From NCBI GenBank assembly GCA_017539565.1, contig JAFYCS010000003.1, forward strand, positions 1-64,000: a stretch of DNA of 64,000 bases. The letters run 5' to 3'. Origin of the DNA: Lachnospiraceae bacterium (lineage in GTDB: Bacteria > Bacillota > Clostridia > Lachnospirales > Lachnospiraceae). Of the stretch, positions 7,731 to 16,345 are shown piece after piece. The translations under genes and the position numbers were made by a program. The first letter of the stretch is position 1, and the number at the start of each line of letters is the position of its first letter. The notes beneath the pieces were generated by a model, which was not told the origin of the DNA, made no database searches, and saw only the letters and a list, made by a program, of their open reading frames with translations.

Positions 7731-9637
7731 TACTCTTCACCTCCTTCAGTATTACTCTCCTCGGCAGCTTCAGGTGCCCCGCCATTCTCCATCTCTTCGT
7801 TGATTATCTCCTCAATGCTGAGCATAGCAGCTCCACGAAGTCCGATATGGCAGTGTGCCGTATATACAACCTGACGCTGTCTTACTACTTCAATGGCAGT
7901 AATACCATCGGGAAGGATCATACCCACCTCATATTCGACAAGTTTTTCAGGTTCATCGGGATAACGGATATCTTCCAGGCCCTCAAGATCTTCCGCACCT
8001 ATCAGGTCTGCAGCATCTTCCTCTTCTTCGCCTTCTCCCTCTTCATCTTCTGCTTCATAATGATCAGTAAGATAGATGGGCTCGCCTGTCTCCTCATCAT
8101 ATCCGATAACGATGACATAGCGCCAATCATCTTCGATGCTGGGGATGTAGAAGCCGGATACATAATCAAGGCCTCCGATCTTTAACAACGTATCGGCAAC
8201 TTCGTTCTTCACTGTGTTATGCCATCCGCTCTCAAGCTCGAATTCAACATCACCGCTTTCAAAGTTTATCATCTTGACCCTTGAGCCCGTAGGCAATAAC
8301 GCTTCCAGATCATCGATGAATTGCAGTATGTATTCGTTATCATCATGAGTACTGTCCTCAAATACCTTAACGAGATTATACTCACGCTCTGCAGCTTCGT
8401 ATGCTTCTTTGATAGCCTCGATATCTTTGATCTTATCGATCTCAGCCTGCAGGCGGGTATTCTCATCAACCACTTTCTTGTGCTGATACCATGAGATACC
8501 GGTAAATACAGCACTTCCTACAAAAGCTACTGCGAAAGCATATTTCAAGTATTTGATAAGGTCCGAAGACTCAATAAGTGTCTGCTTCTGTCCTGCACCT
8601 ATATTAAGGTTCATAGGATCGATGATAGCACCTATGTTGGGCAGATAACGAAGGACTTCCTCAGCTGTAAGAGCAGCCTGTCCTTTTATCGATACGCCTG
8701 CAAGCGTTTCGAAATGTTCAACCGGTGCCCCCAGCTCACGCTGAAGGATCTTCTCGATACCTGCTATAGCAGAACCTTCACCGAAGATCTTGATACCCTG
8801 GAGAAGTTCACCGGGATTCTTTGTTCTGTGATACTCAACCGCACGGCCGATACCGTTTACCAGGTATGAAACCGTCTGTGCATATTCGTCTGCAGTTACG
8901 TGTTGGTCGAGCAGTGACTCGTTGGAAAGCAGTGTCTTGGCATCCTTTTCGGATATCTTCTTGACATCCATCAGGGCGTTGATAACTGCTGTCTTACCGT
9001 AGTTAACACTACGCTGAAGGACAAGCACATGGCCACGCATAACGTTTACGTATGTTGCGTCCTTCTCTATCTGGAGGACCAGATCGGTACGTCCTTCCTG
9101 CATCTGCAATGCAAGCAGCTGTATAACGGAATTACCGAAGTAATCGATACTCTTTACATTAACCTTAAGTTCTTCAGCTATCTCATAATAGCCGCGAACC
9201 AGGTCCATGGGAGCCGCAACCGCGGATACTCTGTATTTTCTACCATCCTCTGACATATAATCTTCGAGAATGGAATAAGCGAAAAGGTAATCTCCCGATC
9301 CGCTCATAGGGAAATACTCCCCTGAATTTGCCTGCAGAACCTGTCCCAGCCTCTTTGTGTTCTTGAAGTAGTTGATATCTACTTCCTTGCTGGCTATCTT
9401 CTTACTGGATATGGTAAAGATAACTTCCTTCGCCGTAAATCCCCTTCCGAAGATTGCTGTTCTGATGGCTTCTGCAATTGCAGTCACGTCAACGATATAA
9501 CCATCATTGAATGCCCCCGCCGGGGTCGTGATCTCTGCGGCGTTGCTCAGCACCACAGTTTTGTTGTTGTTCTTCTGCATCTCGGCTATACGTATAACAT
9601 CACCCGAGATGTAGATAGTCAATGCCTTGTTGGCCAT
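7730..9637 (-). CDS. PilM-PilN fusion protein
   Basis: Residues 1-340 are an actin-like PilM ATPase-fold domain (MANKALTIYISGDVIRIAEM at the start, later KSIDYFGNSVIQLLAL and YLVNGIGRAVEYHRT). A single helix at ~366-388 (YLKYAFAVAFVGSAVFTGIS) follows, then a coiled coil (~392-425) and a PilN-like periplasmic-type domain. In most bacteria PilM is a cytoplasmic protein that binds the tail of the separate protein PilN; here the two are one 635-residue chain. A Glu/Asp-rich linker near residues 540-570 and a second acidic tail are extra. ATG 9637 has an AAAGGGGAG site upstream. Followed directly by the PilO-like gene. Confidence 0.85.
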   Translation of the reverse strand: MANKALTIYISGDVIRIAEMQKNNNKTVVLSNAAEITTPAGAFNDGYIVDVTAIAEAIRTAIFGRGFTAKEVIFTISSKKIASKEVDINYFKNTKRLGQVLQANSGEYFPMSGSGDYLFAYSILEDYMSEDGRKYRVSAVAAPMDLVRGYYEIAEELKVNVKSIDYFGNSVIQLLALQMQEGRTDLVLQIEKDATYVNVMRGHVLVLQRSVNYGKTAVINALMDVKKISEKDAKTLLSNESLLDQHVTADEYAQTVSYLVNGIGRAVEYHRTKNPGELLQGIKIFGEGSAIAGIEKILQRELGAPVEHFETLAGVSIKGQAALTAEEVLRYLPNIGAIIDPMNLNIGAGQKQTLIESSDLIKYLKYAFAVAFVGSAVFTGISWYQHKKVVDENTRLQAEIDKIKDIEAIKEAYEAAEREYNLVKVFEDSTHDDNEYILQFIDDLEALLPTGSRVKMINFESGDVEFELESGWHNTVKNEVADTLLKIGGLDYVSGFYIPSIEDDWRYVIVIGYDEETGEPIYLTDHYEAEDEEGEGEEEEDAADLIGAEDLEGLEDIRYPDEPEKLVEYEVGMILPDGITAIEVVRQRQVVYTAHCHIGLRGAAMLSIEEIINEEMENGGAPEAAEESNTEGGEE

Positions 9638-9693
9638 CCTTGCTGCTCCCCTTTCATATAGTTGTATACGGCTTTACAGCCTGTATCATAGCA

Positions 9694-9745
9694 ACGGCCG
9701 ATGGCCGTGATATGCATTATGGTATAAAGATCACCACTCTGTCAA
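9694..9745 (-). promoter_or_regulatory. promoter and 5' hairpin upstream of pilMN
   Basis: A -35 TTGACA (9740-9745) directly after the peptidase stop codon and a -10 CATAAT (9716-9721) are spaced by 18 bases. The expected transcript begins near 9709 at a GC hairpin ACGGCC/GGCCGT (9694-9699 with 9703-9708). The minor-pilin operon can thus be transcribed separately from the peptidase gene. Confidence 0.65.
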
Positions 9746-9746
9746 C

Positions 9747-10448
9747 TCATTTGATAAACATACCAAGATAAGCCATGATAAGTTTATCTCCGCACAACAT
9801 CGCAACTACCGCTCCCGCAGCAAGATACGGTCCGAATGCCAACGTGTGCCCGTCTTTATATATGATCATCCTGACGCCGTGTATCAAGGCTCCGGAGATC
9901 GCTCCCAGCAATAATACAAGTATTATCTTCTGCCATCCGAGCAATAATCCCAAGGCCGCCATAAGCTTCACGTCACCGCCGCCCATTGCCCTGCCTTTAC
10001 TTAAAAGCCCTATAAGCAGCAATGTCCCGCTCACACACAGTGCCCCGATGATATATACATACCAATGTCCGATGTCCATCGCCATCCTTATCGCTCCAAG
10101 TACGGCTATCAATGCGTTAAGAAGCGGTGGCAATTCATTTATTCTTATATCAACATAGGACAGCCCCAGTAAAAGGCTTATGCATAAACCATACAGCAGA
10201 AACAGCCAGCCGGCATCAAGCACATACAGTGTCAGCGTCCACAAGCACACAGCCAGTATACGTATGATCCAGGCAGCTTTATCTTCTGCCCTGCACAGTG
10301 CCATCCCATCAATAGTCTTCAGGCTTGAAAGATATCTGTCCGGCTCCTCTTCCGGTCCGATATCCGCTTTTAGTTTCGCATACCGGTATACAAACGAAGC
10401 CGTCAAGCCTCCAGCACAAATTGCAATAAAATAAAAAAATGCTCTCAC
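9747..10448 (-). CDS. pilD: prepilin peptidase (A24 family), short form
   Basis: Integral membrane aspartic protease that cuts the Gly-(hydrophobic) site of prepilins on the cytoplasmic face. The two catalytic Asp lie in YVDIRINELP and GRAMGGGDVKLMAALG, the standard A24 pair. It has 233 residues and about six or seven helices. The cytoplasmic domain that in PilD/GspO carries paired CxxC motifs for N-methylation lacks those motifs here, so methylation of pilins by this protein is doubtful. The start is GTG at 10448 with no Shine-Dalgarno site, and the promoter -10 ends nine bases upstream, so the mRNA may be leaderless. It serves all five prepilins of the window. Confidence 0.93.
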   Translation of the reverse strand: MRAFFYFIAICAGGLTASFVYRYAKLKADIGPEEEPDRYLSSLKTIDGMALCRAEDKAAWIIRILAVCLWTLTLYVLDAGWLFLLYGLCISLLLGLSYVDIRINELPPLLNALIAVLGAIRMAMDIGHWYVYIIGALCVSGTLLLIGLLSKGRAMGGGDVKLMAALGLLLGWQKIILVLLLGAISGALIHGVRMIIYKDGHTLAFGPYLAAGAVVAMLCGDKLIMAYLGMFIK

Positions 10449-10457
10449 TCGTCAAAA

Positions 10458-10486
10458 ATTATATCAAACAAAGCATTATACGTCAA
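10458..10486 (-). promoter_or_regulatory. prepilin peptidase promoter
   Basis: Minus-strand TTGACG (10481-10486), 17-base spacer, perfect TATAAT (10458-10463). The -10 ends nine bases before the GTG start, leaving a leader of roughly 1-4 bases. Confidence 0.8.
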
Positions 10487-10583
10487 TTTATTAAATACAA
10501 CAAAATTCCCAAAATCAACGCAGGAAATTTAACTAATATAATACTAATACATATAGCTAACCACCCGCGTATGCATAAACTTA

Positions 10584-10612
10584 TAGACAAACCTTTGTGC
10601 TTACACTATAAT
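10584..10612 (+). promoter_or_regulatory. promoter of the rightward YfhO-like pair
   Basis: TAGACA (10584-10589), 17-base spacer, TATAAT (10607-10612). The transcript would start near 10619, 46 bases before the ATG. It stands back to back with the peptidase promoter in a 216-base AT-rich intergenic region. Confidence 0.75.
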
Positions 10613-10664
10613 ACAGAAGTAGTTTTTTTTCAATAGTTTATACACGACTTGAAAGGCTTAGGTA

Positions 10665-13292
10665 ATGAACAAAGAATCGATCCCCTTCAAATTCAAAGAA
10701 AAACATTCACCATTATATGCCGCTTTTTTCACCGCCCTTATCTACATATTGATACTGCTTTTTTCCGGGATAGCCGGCTACGGGAACAATACCATTCTTT
10801 CCGGCGATCTTTATTCACAATATACAGCTTTTATACAGCTTTTTCTTGATACTATCAAACACGGCGGAAACTTTTATTACTCTTTTTCCCTGTTCCTTGG
10901 CAATCCGGCAGTTTCTACATATGCATATTATTGCTTAAGTCCTCTTAACCTGCTTTATCTTATTCCCTTTATATCAGTATCTTCAATGACCATAATAATC
11001 ATAATGTTAAAACTCTCTCTTGCTTCTGCCGCTTTCTGTTTATTCCAAAAGAGAGTCCTTAAACAGACCGGCCTGTTCCCGGTCCTTTTTGCAGTATGCT
11101 ATTCCCTTTGCAGCTTTACCATAACGATGCAGATCCATATCATGTGGCTCGATTCTTTATACATCTTACCGATCCTCATGATACTCATATACGGTTTCGT
11201 TAAAGGCGGCAGTTTTCTCCCTCTTGTCGCTGCCTACGCTTATCTCTTTATAAGCAATTTCTATATGGGATATATACTGGGCATTTTTTCCGGCTTGTGT
11301 TTCATCGTATTACTTATAATGAACATGGATGCCGTCAGCAAAACCGCCATCAGCCATCTTATAAAACGCGGTCTGCTTTTTATCCTGTCCGTCATACTTG
11401 CTGCAGGCTGCTGTGCGGCTGTTCTTATGCCCGCCGCATATGAACTTTTACAGCAGCGCGGATCCGGAGGTTCCGGTTTTTCTCTTGTTGATATCACACT
11501 TTTAGATGTGTTCAACAATATGTTCCTTGGGGAAATGCAGGGCATGGGCAGCCCCATCCCGCTTATCTACTGCGGACTCCCGGTCCTCCTCTTACTCCCG
11601 CTCTATGTTACATCAGCCGGGATAAAGACAAAAGAAAAACTGTGTGCGCTTTTCCTGCTTTTATTCTATCTGGCGGGATCACAGTTTCTTCCTATATATA
11701 GTTTTCTCCACGCAATGGAAGCTCCCAACTGGTATGCACACCGCTATGCTCCTTGTATCGTATTCATATTACTCTACATCGCTTCCCGCTCAGTTAAAGA
11801 GCTTGAGGGCTTTCCGTTAAAAAAACTCATAATATATTCTATATGTCTTTTGGGCTTTTACGCAGTCATGATCCCTTTGCAAAGCCTTATTTACAGTAAC
11901 TACGAAACAAACAGCCATGGTTTCTTTATTCTTACGGCATGCTTCTTTACAGCTTATATCTTATTACTTTACCTTCACAAAAAGGGCTGTGATAAAAAGC
12001 TTCTCAGCGCCGGCCTGAGCTTTATCCTTATGGCCGAACTGGTCATAAACGGTTTTACATGCATGCTGCGCAACAATTTCGGCTACGAACCCGAAGAAAC
12101 GGTTTCCGCGTGGGAAACCCCGCAAAAAAGCTTGATCCCCGAATTAAAAAATGCTGATACCGGCTTTTACCGTATAAGGACCGATAACGAAAGATGCTTC
12201 AATTCGCCCTCATATTTCGGCTATGCCGGTATAAACAGTTTTGCAAATGTCGACAATGTCAGATTACGGCAGGTTCTTTCATCACTCGGGATAGGCACAT
12301 CGTTTATGTGTATCTATGATCAGGGTTATACGGATATCACCGATATGCTCCTGGGTGTGAAATATTCGATCGATCTAAATACATCGGAAATAGCCGGTTC
12401 ACCGCTGGCTCTGCCCGTAGGATTTATGTGTCATCCGGCATTACTGAACTATGCCTCCACCGACAATGTATTTGATAACCAGCAGGCACTTATAAATGCC
12501 ATGACAGGTGAAACGCATAGCTTTTACACCCCGGTACCCGATTATGATATCGCAGAAAAGAATATGGAGGTAATGAGCTTCGATGACAGCATACTCTTTA
12601 AGCACATAAGCGACACGGTCATCAACGGAAAGCTCGATATTACCTTCCCCAATTACAAGGGTGCGCAGATCCTTGGATACTTTGCCCCGCTCTCCGAGCC
12701 CGTTATCAACTTAAGTGCTCCTGTGATAGAATGCACTAAAAGAGGCTATTACAAAAACGCCTCTTTAGCCGACGGATCGATAGTATGCGCATACACTAAC
12801 GATGACGGAGTACCTGAATTAGACCTGCTCTTTTCATCGGGAGCATACTACGACTATGCGATAAAAAATGCCAGATTCTGCTTATATGACAATTCACAAG
12901 TGGCTGATTCCGCTAAGGCCCTTGCTTCGCATCCGTTAGTGCTTTCGTCATGGACGGACGGCGAACTCAGCGGAACTGTTGAATCAACGGAAGAATCCCC
13001 TATACTGTTTACTTCCATCCCTTATGCAGAGGGCTGGACGGCTTATATAGACGGCAATCCGACACCGATCATTACAACCGTCGACGATGCATTTCTTTCA
13101 TTGTATATTGCTCCGGGAGTACATGATATACGTCTGGTCTACAACCATCCTTACGGATCTGCTTCGATCATTATCAGTTGCATATGCATTTGCGCATTTT
13201 TGCTTCTGATCCTGGTATCTAAGCGCAAGAAAAGCTCAGCAGCTCCGGAGGCCGGATCTTCCGATAAGGAGGATGGCAATGAAGAAGCATAA
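10665..13292 (+). CDS. YfhO-like GT-C membrane glycosyltransferase
   Basis: Polytopic protein of 875 residues: a dozen or so helices to about residue 465, an extracytoplasmic domain (~470-840), one last helix (SIIISCICICAFLLLILV) and a basic tail. The first outer loop holds GDLYSQY (residues 47-53), matching the acidic DLxxQY motif of the YfhO family. In Bacillus subtilis and Listeria, YfhO-type proteins move a sugar from undecaprenyl phosphate to lipoteichoic acid outside the membrane. Here the acceptor is unknown; the pilus genes on both sides make pilins or wall polymers candidates. AGG ribosome site; the last 14 bases overlap the next gene. Confidence 0.85.
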   Translation: MNKESIPFKFKEKHSPLYAAFFTALIYILILLFSGIAGYGNNTILSGDLYSQYTAFIQLFLDTIKHGGNFYYSFSLFLGNPAVSTYAYYCLSPLNLLYLIPFISVSSMTIIIIMLKLSLASAAFCLFQKRVLKQTGLFPVLFAVCYSLCSFTITMQIHIMWLDSLYILPILMILIYGFVKGGSFLPLVAAYAYLFISNFYMGYILGIFSGLCFIVLLIMNMDAVSKTAISHLIKRGLLFILSVILAAGCCAAVLMPAAYELLQQRGSGGSGFSLVDITLLDVFNNMFLGEMQGMGSPIPLIYCGLPVLLLLPLYVTSAGIKTKEKLCALFLLLFYLAGSQFLPIYSFLHAMEAPNWYAHRYAPCIVFILLYIASRSVKELEGFPLKKLIIYSICLLGFYAVMIPLQSLIYSNYETNSHGFFILTACFFTAYILLLYLHKKGCDKKLLSAGLSFILMAELVINGFTCMLRNNFGYEPEETVSAWETPQKSLIPELKNADTGFYRIRTDNERCFNSPSYFGYAGINSFANVDNVRLRQVLSSLGIGTSFMCIYDQGYTDITDMLLGVKYSIDLNTSEIAGSPLALPVGFMCHPALLNYASTDNVFDNQQALINAMTGETHSFYTPVPDYDIAEKNMEVMSFDDSILFKHISDTVINGKLDITFPNYKGAQILGYFAPLSEPVINLSAPVIECTKRGYYKNASLADGSIVCAYTNDDGVPELDLLFSSGAYYDYAIKNARFCLYDNSQVADSAKALASHPLVLSSWTDGELSGTVESTEESPILFTSIPYAEGWTAYIDGNPTPIITTVDDAFLSLYIAPGVHDIRLVYNHPYGSASIIISCICICAFLLLILVSKRKKSSAAPEAGSSDKEDGNEEA

Positions 13293-15882
13293 GATCCTGC
13301 CTTTTATCTCATTTATCCTGGCTCTGGCAGCGTTTCTGCTGTTCCTTGCTCTTTATAATGTACTTGGCTATGGTAACTATACTATATTGAGAGGGGATCT
13401 TTATGTTCAATACGTAGATTTTATAAAAATGTTTCTCCGCGTGCTGAAGGGAGAAGAGGATTTCTGGTACTCTTTTTCTATTTATTTAGGCTCGGGTACG
13501 ATACTGACCTATGCTTATTATGCGTTCAGCCCTTTTAATCTTCTTTATCTTATAGGATCTGTTTCGATCCCCGCTATGACAACTGTAATAATATGCCTCA
13601 AGGTTGCTTTATCCGCATTTACTTTTACGGTGTTTGCAAACAGGATCCTTAAGTGCAGCGATCACAAAGCAGTCTTTTTTTCATTGTGTTATGCTTTGAA
13701 CAGTTTCGCCATCACGCTGCATTTTAACCTCATCTGGCTGGATGCCGTCTATATGCTCCCGATCGTGATAATGCTGGTATTCATACTTATAGATGAAGGT
13801 GATTTCCTGCCGCTGGTCCCTGCCTGGGCTTACATGTTCATTACAAACTTTTATATGGCATATATCTGCGGTATATTTACAGCCATTGTTTTCTTCTTCC
13901 TGCTTATAGCGCGCAAGCAAACTTTCAGACAGAATTGTATGCATTTTATCAAATTTGCCGCAGGAGTATTCCTCGCCGTCTGCTGCAGCGCTGCGATACT
14001 GCTCCCCTGCGCATATTTTCTGATCTCACATATGGCGGCCGATAATGTTGAATTCACGCCTCTTCCCACAAATATTTTTGATCTGTTAAACAGCTTATTT
14101 ATCGGCAGCATGCCTAATATAGATAACCGCACACCTTTAATGTACTGCTCCATCCCTGTTCTGCTGCTGATACCTTATTACTTCACAAATAAGCTTATCC
14201 CGGCTAAGGAAAGGGTATTGACCGCACTTTTATTATTCATTTATATGCTGGCTATGGTATTTCTCCCTCTGTTCATAGTCATGCACGCTTTCGATTATCC
14301 GAATTATTATTTCTTCAGATACAGTTTCTGCGTAAGCTTCATACTTTGCTGTATGGCTTGCAGGAGCACATCCGTTTACGAAGAAAAACAGATCCCCAAA
14401 TGGATATGGTTATACGGCGGAGCGCTTATGGTATTTTATTCTTTTATGATAGTCTTCGCTCCTTTGTACACCCGCGCGGGGGATGTCACCAATTCCAAAG
14501 GACTGTTTGCACTAAACATCGCCGCTATAGTCATCTGGCTCACTCTGTTTCGTCTGAATACGCAGCTTGCAAAAAATATCCGCATTAAACGGATATCCGT
14601 CATAATATCCTTTATACTCATTATCACAGAGCTTGCCCTGAACGGGAAAATAAGCATGGATCACACAGGCCTGCTTCCTATAAGCGAAGAGGATTACAAT
14701 AACTGGTATACAGCTCAAAGCAGCGTTCTTTCAGAAATACCGGATGATGACAGAGATTTTTACCGCGTATCCATGTATGGTGATAATAATTATAATGCGC
14801 CATCTTTCTTTGGGTATGCGGGCTTCAATACTTTTTCTTCTTCCGATGACTACAACCTGCGTTCTGCCCTCTACGGCCTGGGCATTTCAGGTGCTAACCG
14901 CAGCATCACCGAAAACGGTTTTACAGACATAACCCGTATGCTCCTTGCTACCGGTTATATCGGGCGTATCAATTCAGTAAGTGATGAATCCACTGAAAGA
15001 AGTTCCTCACTCACTCCTTTCGCTTACCGTCTGCCGATCGCATATATGGTTTCCCCGTCTGTAAGAAGCTACACCCCGGACGACAGTCCTTTCGATAACC
15101 AGGAAAAACTGTGTGAACTCATGACCGGAACGCACCGCAGCTTTTTCGACCGGCTTAAGCTGTCGGATGTAAACTTAAGCAGTTATAATGCAACCATGTA
15201 CGAAATAGGCAACAATAACATCTTCCACAAGGGAACAGAATTTAAGGAAACCGGCGGGCTGTATTATACTATGCCCAAAGAAGAAAACAAAGAATTCATG
15301 ATCTGTTTCCGCCAATATACATCGACAGCCGATGTAAATGCCCCTTATGTATTGTGCGGAGAAGACTGCTTTGCTGTCACTCCGACCCTTTCAGAGGGCT
15401 GCATATTTACCGGCGGTTACCAAAACGGTTCTTTCGGAGAAAACACAGAGACTGTAGTTGTATATTTTAATGACGACAGGACAAATGATTATCCCTGTAC
15501 CAATATTTATCCCGCTTACTATAATAATGCGCAGACAGCCGATCTGTATAATGATCTGGATCAATATCCGTTTATTACCGATGATTGGCACGGCGGATAT
15601 ATCAGCGGTTCTGTAAAGGTTCCCGACAACAGAAGCGTATTATTTACTTCGATCCCTTATGATAAAGACTGGACGGCTACCGTCGACGGAAAAAATACAG
15701 AAATATCTCCGGTATTGGATAATGCTTTTATCGCGCTCGATCTTGATCCCGGCGAACACCATATCATTCTGGAATACCGGGCTCCCGGCAAAAAAACAGG
15801 TATGATAATAAGTGCCGGCGGCGCTGTGATCTTCATAGTTCTCTTACTCTTATATTTGAATAAGCGTAAAAAACATAATTAA
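13279..15882 (+). CDS. YfhO-like GT-C membrane glycosyltransferase, second copy
   Basis: Paralogue of the preceding protein with the same plan: helices to ~residue 455, GDLYVQY in the first outer loop (residues ~40-46), an extracytoplasmic domain with shared phrases (PSFFGYAGFNTFSS, DITRMLLA, LFTSIPY...DWTATVDG), and a C-terminal helix with a KRKK tail. ATG 13279 is chosen because AAGGAGG ends six bases before it; the earlier in-frame ATG 13273 touches the ribosome site. The gene begins inside the end of the first copy, so the two are translationally coupled and may form a pair. No terminator follows at once; a long structured 3' region does. Confidence 0.85.
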   Translation: MKKHKILPFISFILALAAFLLFLALYNVLGYGNYTILRGDLYVQYVDFIKMFLRVLKGEEDFWYSFSIYLGSGTILTYAYYAFSPFNLLYLIGSVSIPAMTTVIICLKVALSAFTFTVFANRILKCSDHKAVFFSLCYALNSFAITLHFNLIWLDAVYMLPIVIMLVFILIDEGDFLPLVPAWAYMFITNFYMAYICGIFTAIVFFFLLIARKQTFRQNCMHFIKFAAGVFLAVCCSAAILLPCAYFLISHMAADNVEFTPLPTNIFDLLNSLFIGSMPNIDNRTPLMYCSIPVLLLIPYYFTNKLIPAKERVLTALLLFIYMLAMVFLPLFIVMHAFDYPNYYFFRYSFCVSFILCCMACRSTSVYEEKQIPKWIWLYGGALMVFYSFMIVFAPLYTRAGDVTNSKGLFALNIAAIVIWLTLFRLNTQLAKNIRIKRISVIISFILIITELALNGKISMDHTGLLPISEEDYNNWYTAQSSVLSEIPDDDRDFYRVSMYGDNNYNAPSFFGYAGFNTFSSSDDYNLRSALYGLGISGANRSITENGFTDITRMLLATGYIGRINSVSDESTERSSSLTPFAYRLPIAYMVSPSVRSYTPDDSPFDNQEKLCELMTGTHRSFFDRLKLSDVNLSSYNATMYEIGNNNIFHKGTEFKETGGLYYTMPKEENKEFMICFRQYTSTADVNAPYVLCGEDCFAVTPTLSEGCIFTGGYQNGSFGENTETVVVYFNDDRTNDYPCTNIYPAYYNNAQTADLYNDLDQYPFITDDWHGGYISGSVKVPDNRSVLFTSIPYDKDWTATVDGKNTEISPVLDNAFIALDLDPGEHHIILEYRAPGKKTGMIISAGGAVIFIVLLLLYLNKRKKHN

Positions 15883-16106
15883 GATCTCATTCTGATGTAT
15901 CTTTCAGATGCAGTAATCTTGTGCCATCATGTTCCGATACCGTCTGGTGTCGGCCGGCACATATCGTATAACCCCCAGCTTATCCCTCAATATCCCCCCG
16001 CTATACGAATAATATTCGTTAGGGTACAACCATGATCCTGCGAATGATCACAGACATTCACAGACATAACCCGGCTATCATTGATCCATGGCAAGAGGAT
16101 TATCTG

Positions 16107-16150
16107 CAGCCGGCGTAAAACAGCTGTCTGTTCCTATGATGCAAAGGATT
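16107..16150. repeat. imperfect direct repeat, copy 1
   Basis: 44 bases beginning CAGCCGGCGTAAAACAG and ending TGCAAAGGATT. It matches copy 2 (16178-16219) over its full length with a few substitutions and two small deletions. Confidence 0.75.
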
Positions 16151-16177
16151 TCTCACGTAAGCGTATTTCTATACTTA

Positions 16178-16219
16178 CAGCCAGCGTAAAACACTGTCTG
16201 TTCCTTCAATGCAAGGATT
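16178..16219. repeat. imperfect direct repeat, copy 2
   Basis: 42 bases beginning CAGCCAGCGTAAAACAC and ending TGCAAGGATT; second copy of the repeat starting 71 bases upstream. The shared core is CTGTCTGTTCCT. Confidence 0.75.
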
Positions 16220-16297
16220 AATTCCTCGCGCATCGAGCTTAAAAGCAGGCTGTCGATTGCCTTCAGGCAACATATTCCTTTCGGCAGCCCTGTACAT

Positions 16298-16325
16298 AAA
16301 AAAAACCCGGCGCTTTCGCGCCGGG
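16298..16325 (-). terminator. major pilin terminator
   Basis: Stem CCCGGCGC/GCGCCGGG (16306-16313 with 16318-16325) closed by a TTTC (GAAA on the transcribed strand) tetraloop and followed on the minus strand by eight T. Textbook rho-independent terminator 20 bases after the pilin stop. Confidence 0.95.
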
Positions 16326-16345
16326 CCTCTTTAATTCGTTTTTAA

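Larger units (their letters stand above)
15883..16297. other. structured intergenic region without a clear gene
   Basis: About 415 bases between the rightward YfhO-like pair and the pilin terminator. I see several RNA folds: a nested hairpin at 15921-15960 (outer GTGCC/GGCAC, inner CCGATACC/GGTGTCGG), arms ACGAAT/ATTCGT at 16005-16019, a hairpin at ~16157-16179, and a two-helix stack at 16248-16289 (GGCTGTCGA with TCGGCAGCC enclosing TTGCC/GGCAA). It also carries a 9-base tandem CACAGACAT (16049-16067) and a 42-44 base imperfect repeat. A 28-codon frame at 16032-16118 has an AGGG upstream but nothing else in its favour. No convincing internal promoter; it may be the 3' UTR of the YfhO-like operon or a small RNA. 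Confidence 0.55.

Noticed and set aside
9638..9746. Possible c-di-GMP riboswitch before the pilus platform genes
   Set aside because: The leader has two small hairpins but none of the conserved GEMM sequence blocks.
16032..16118. 28-codon open frame with AGGG upstream
   Set aside because: Too short, hydrophilic, without promoter or homology I know; kept only as a remark in the region entry.
15883..16345. Pilin gene remnant or silent pilin cassette
   Set aside because: No frame in this stretch resembles the pilin N-terminal helix or body; only repeats and hairpins are seen.
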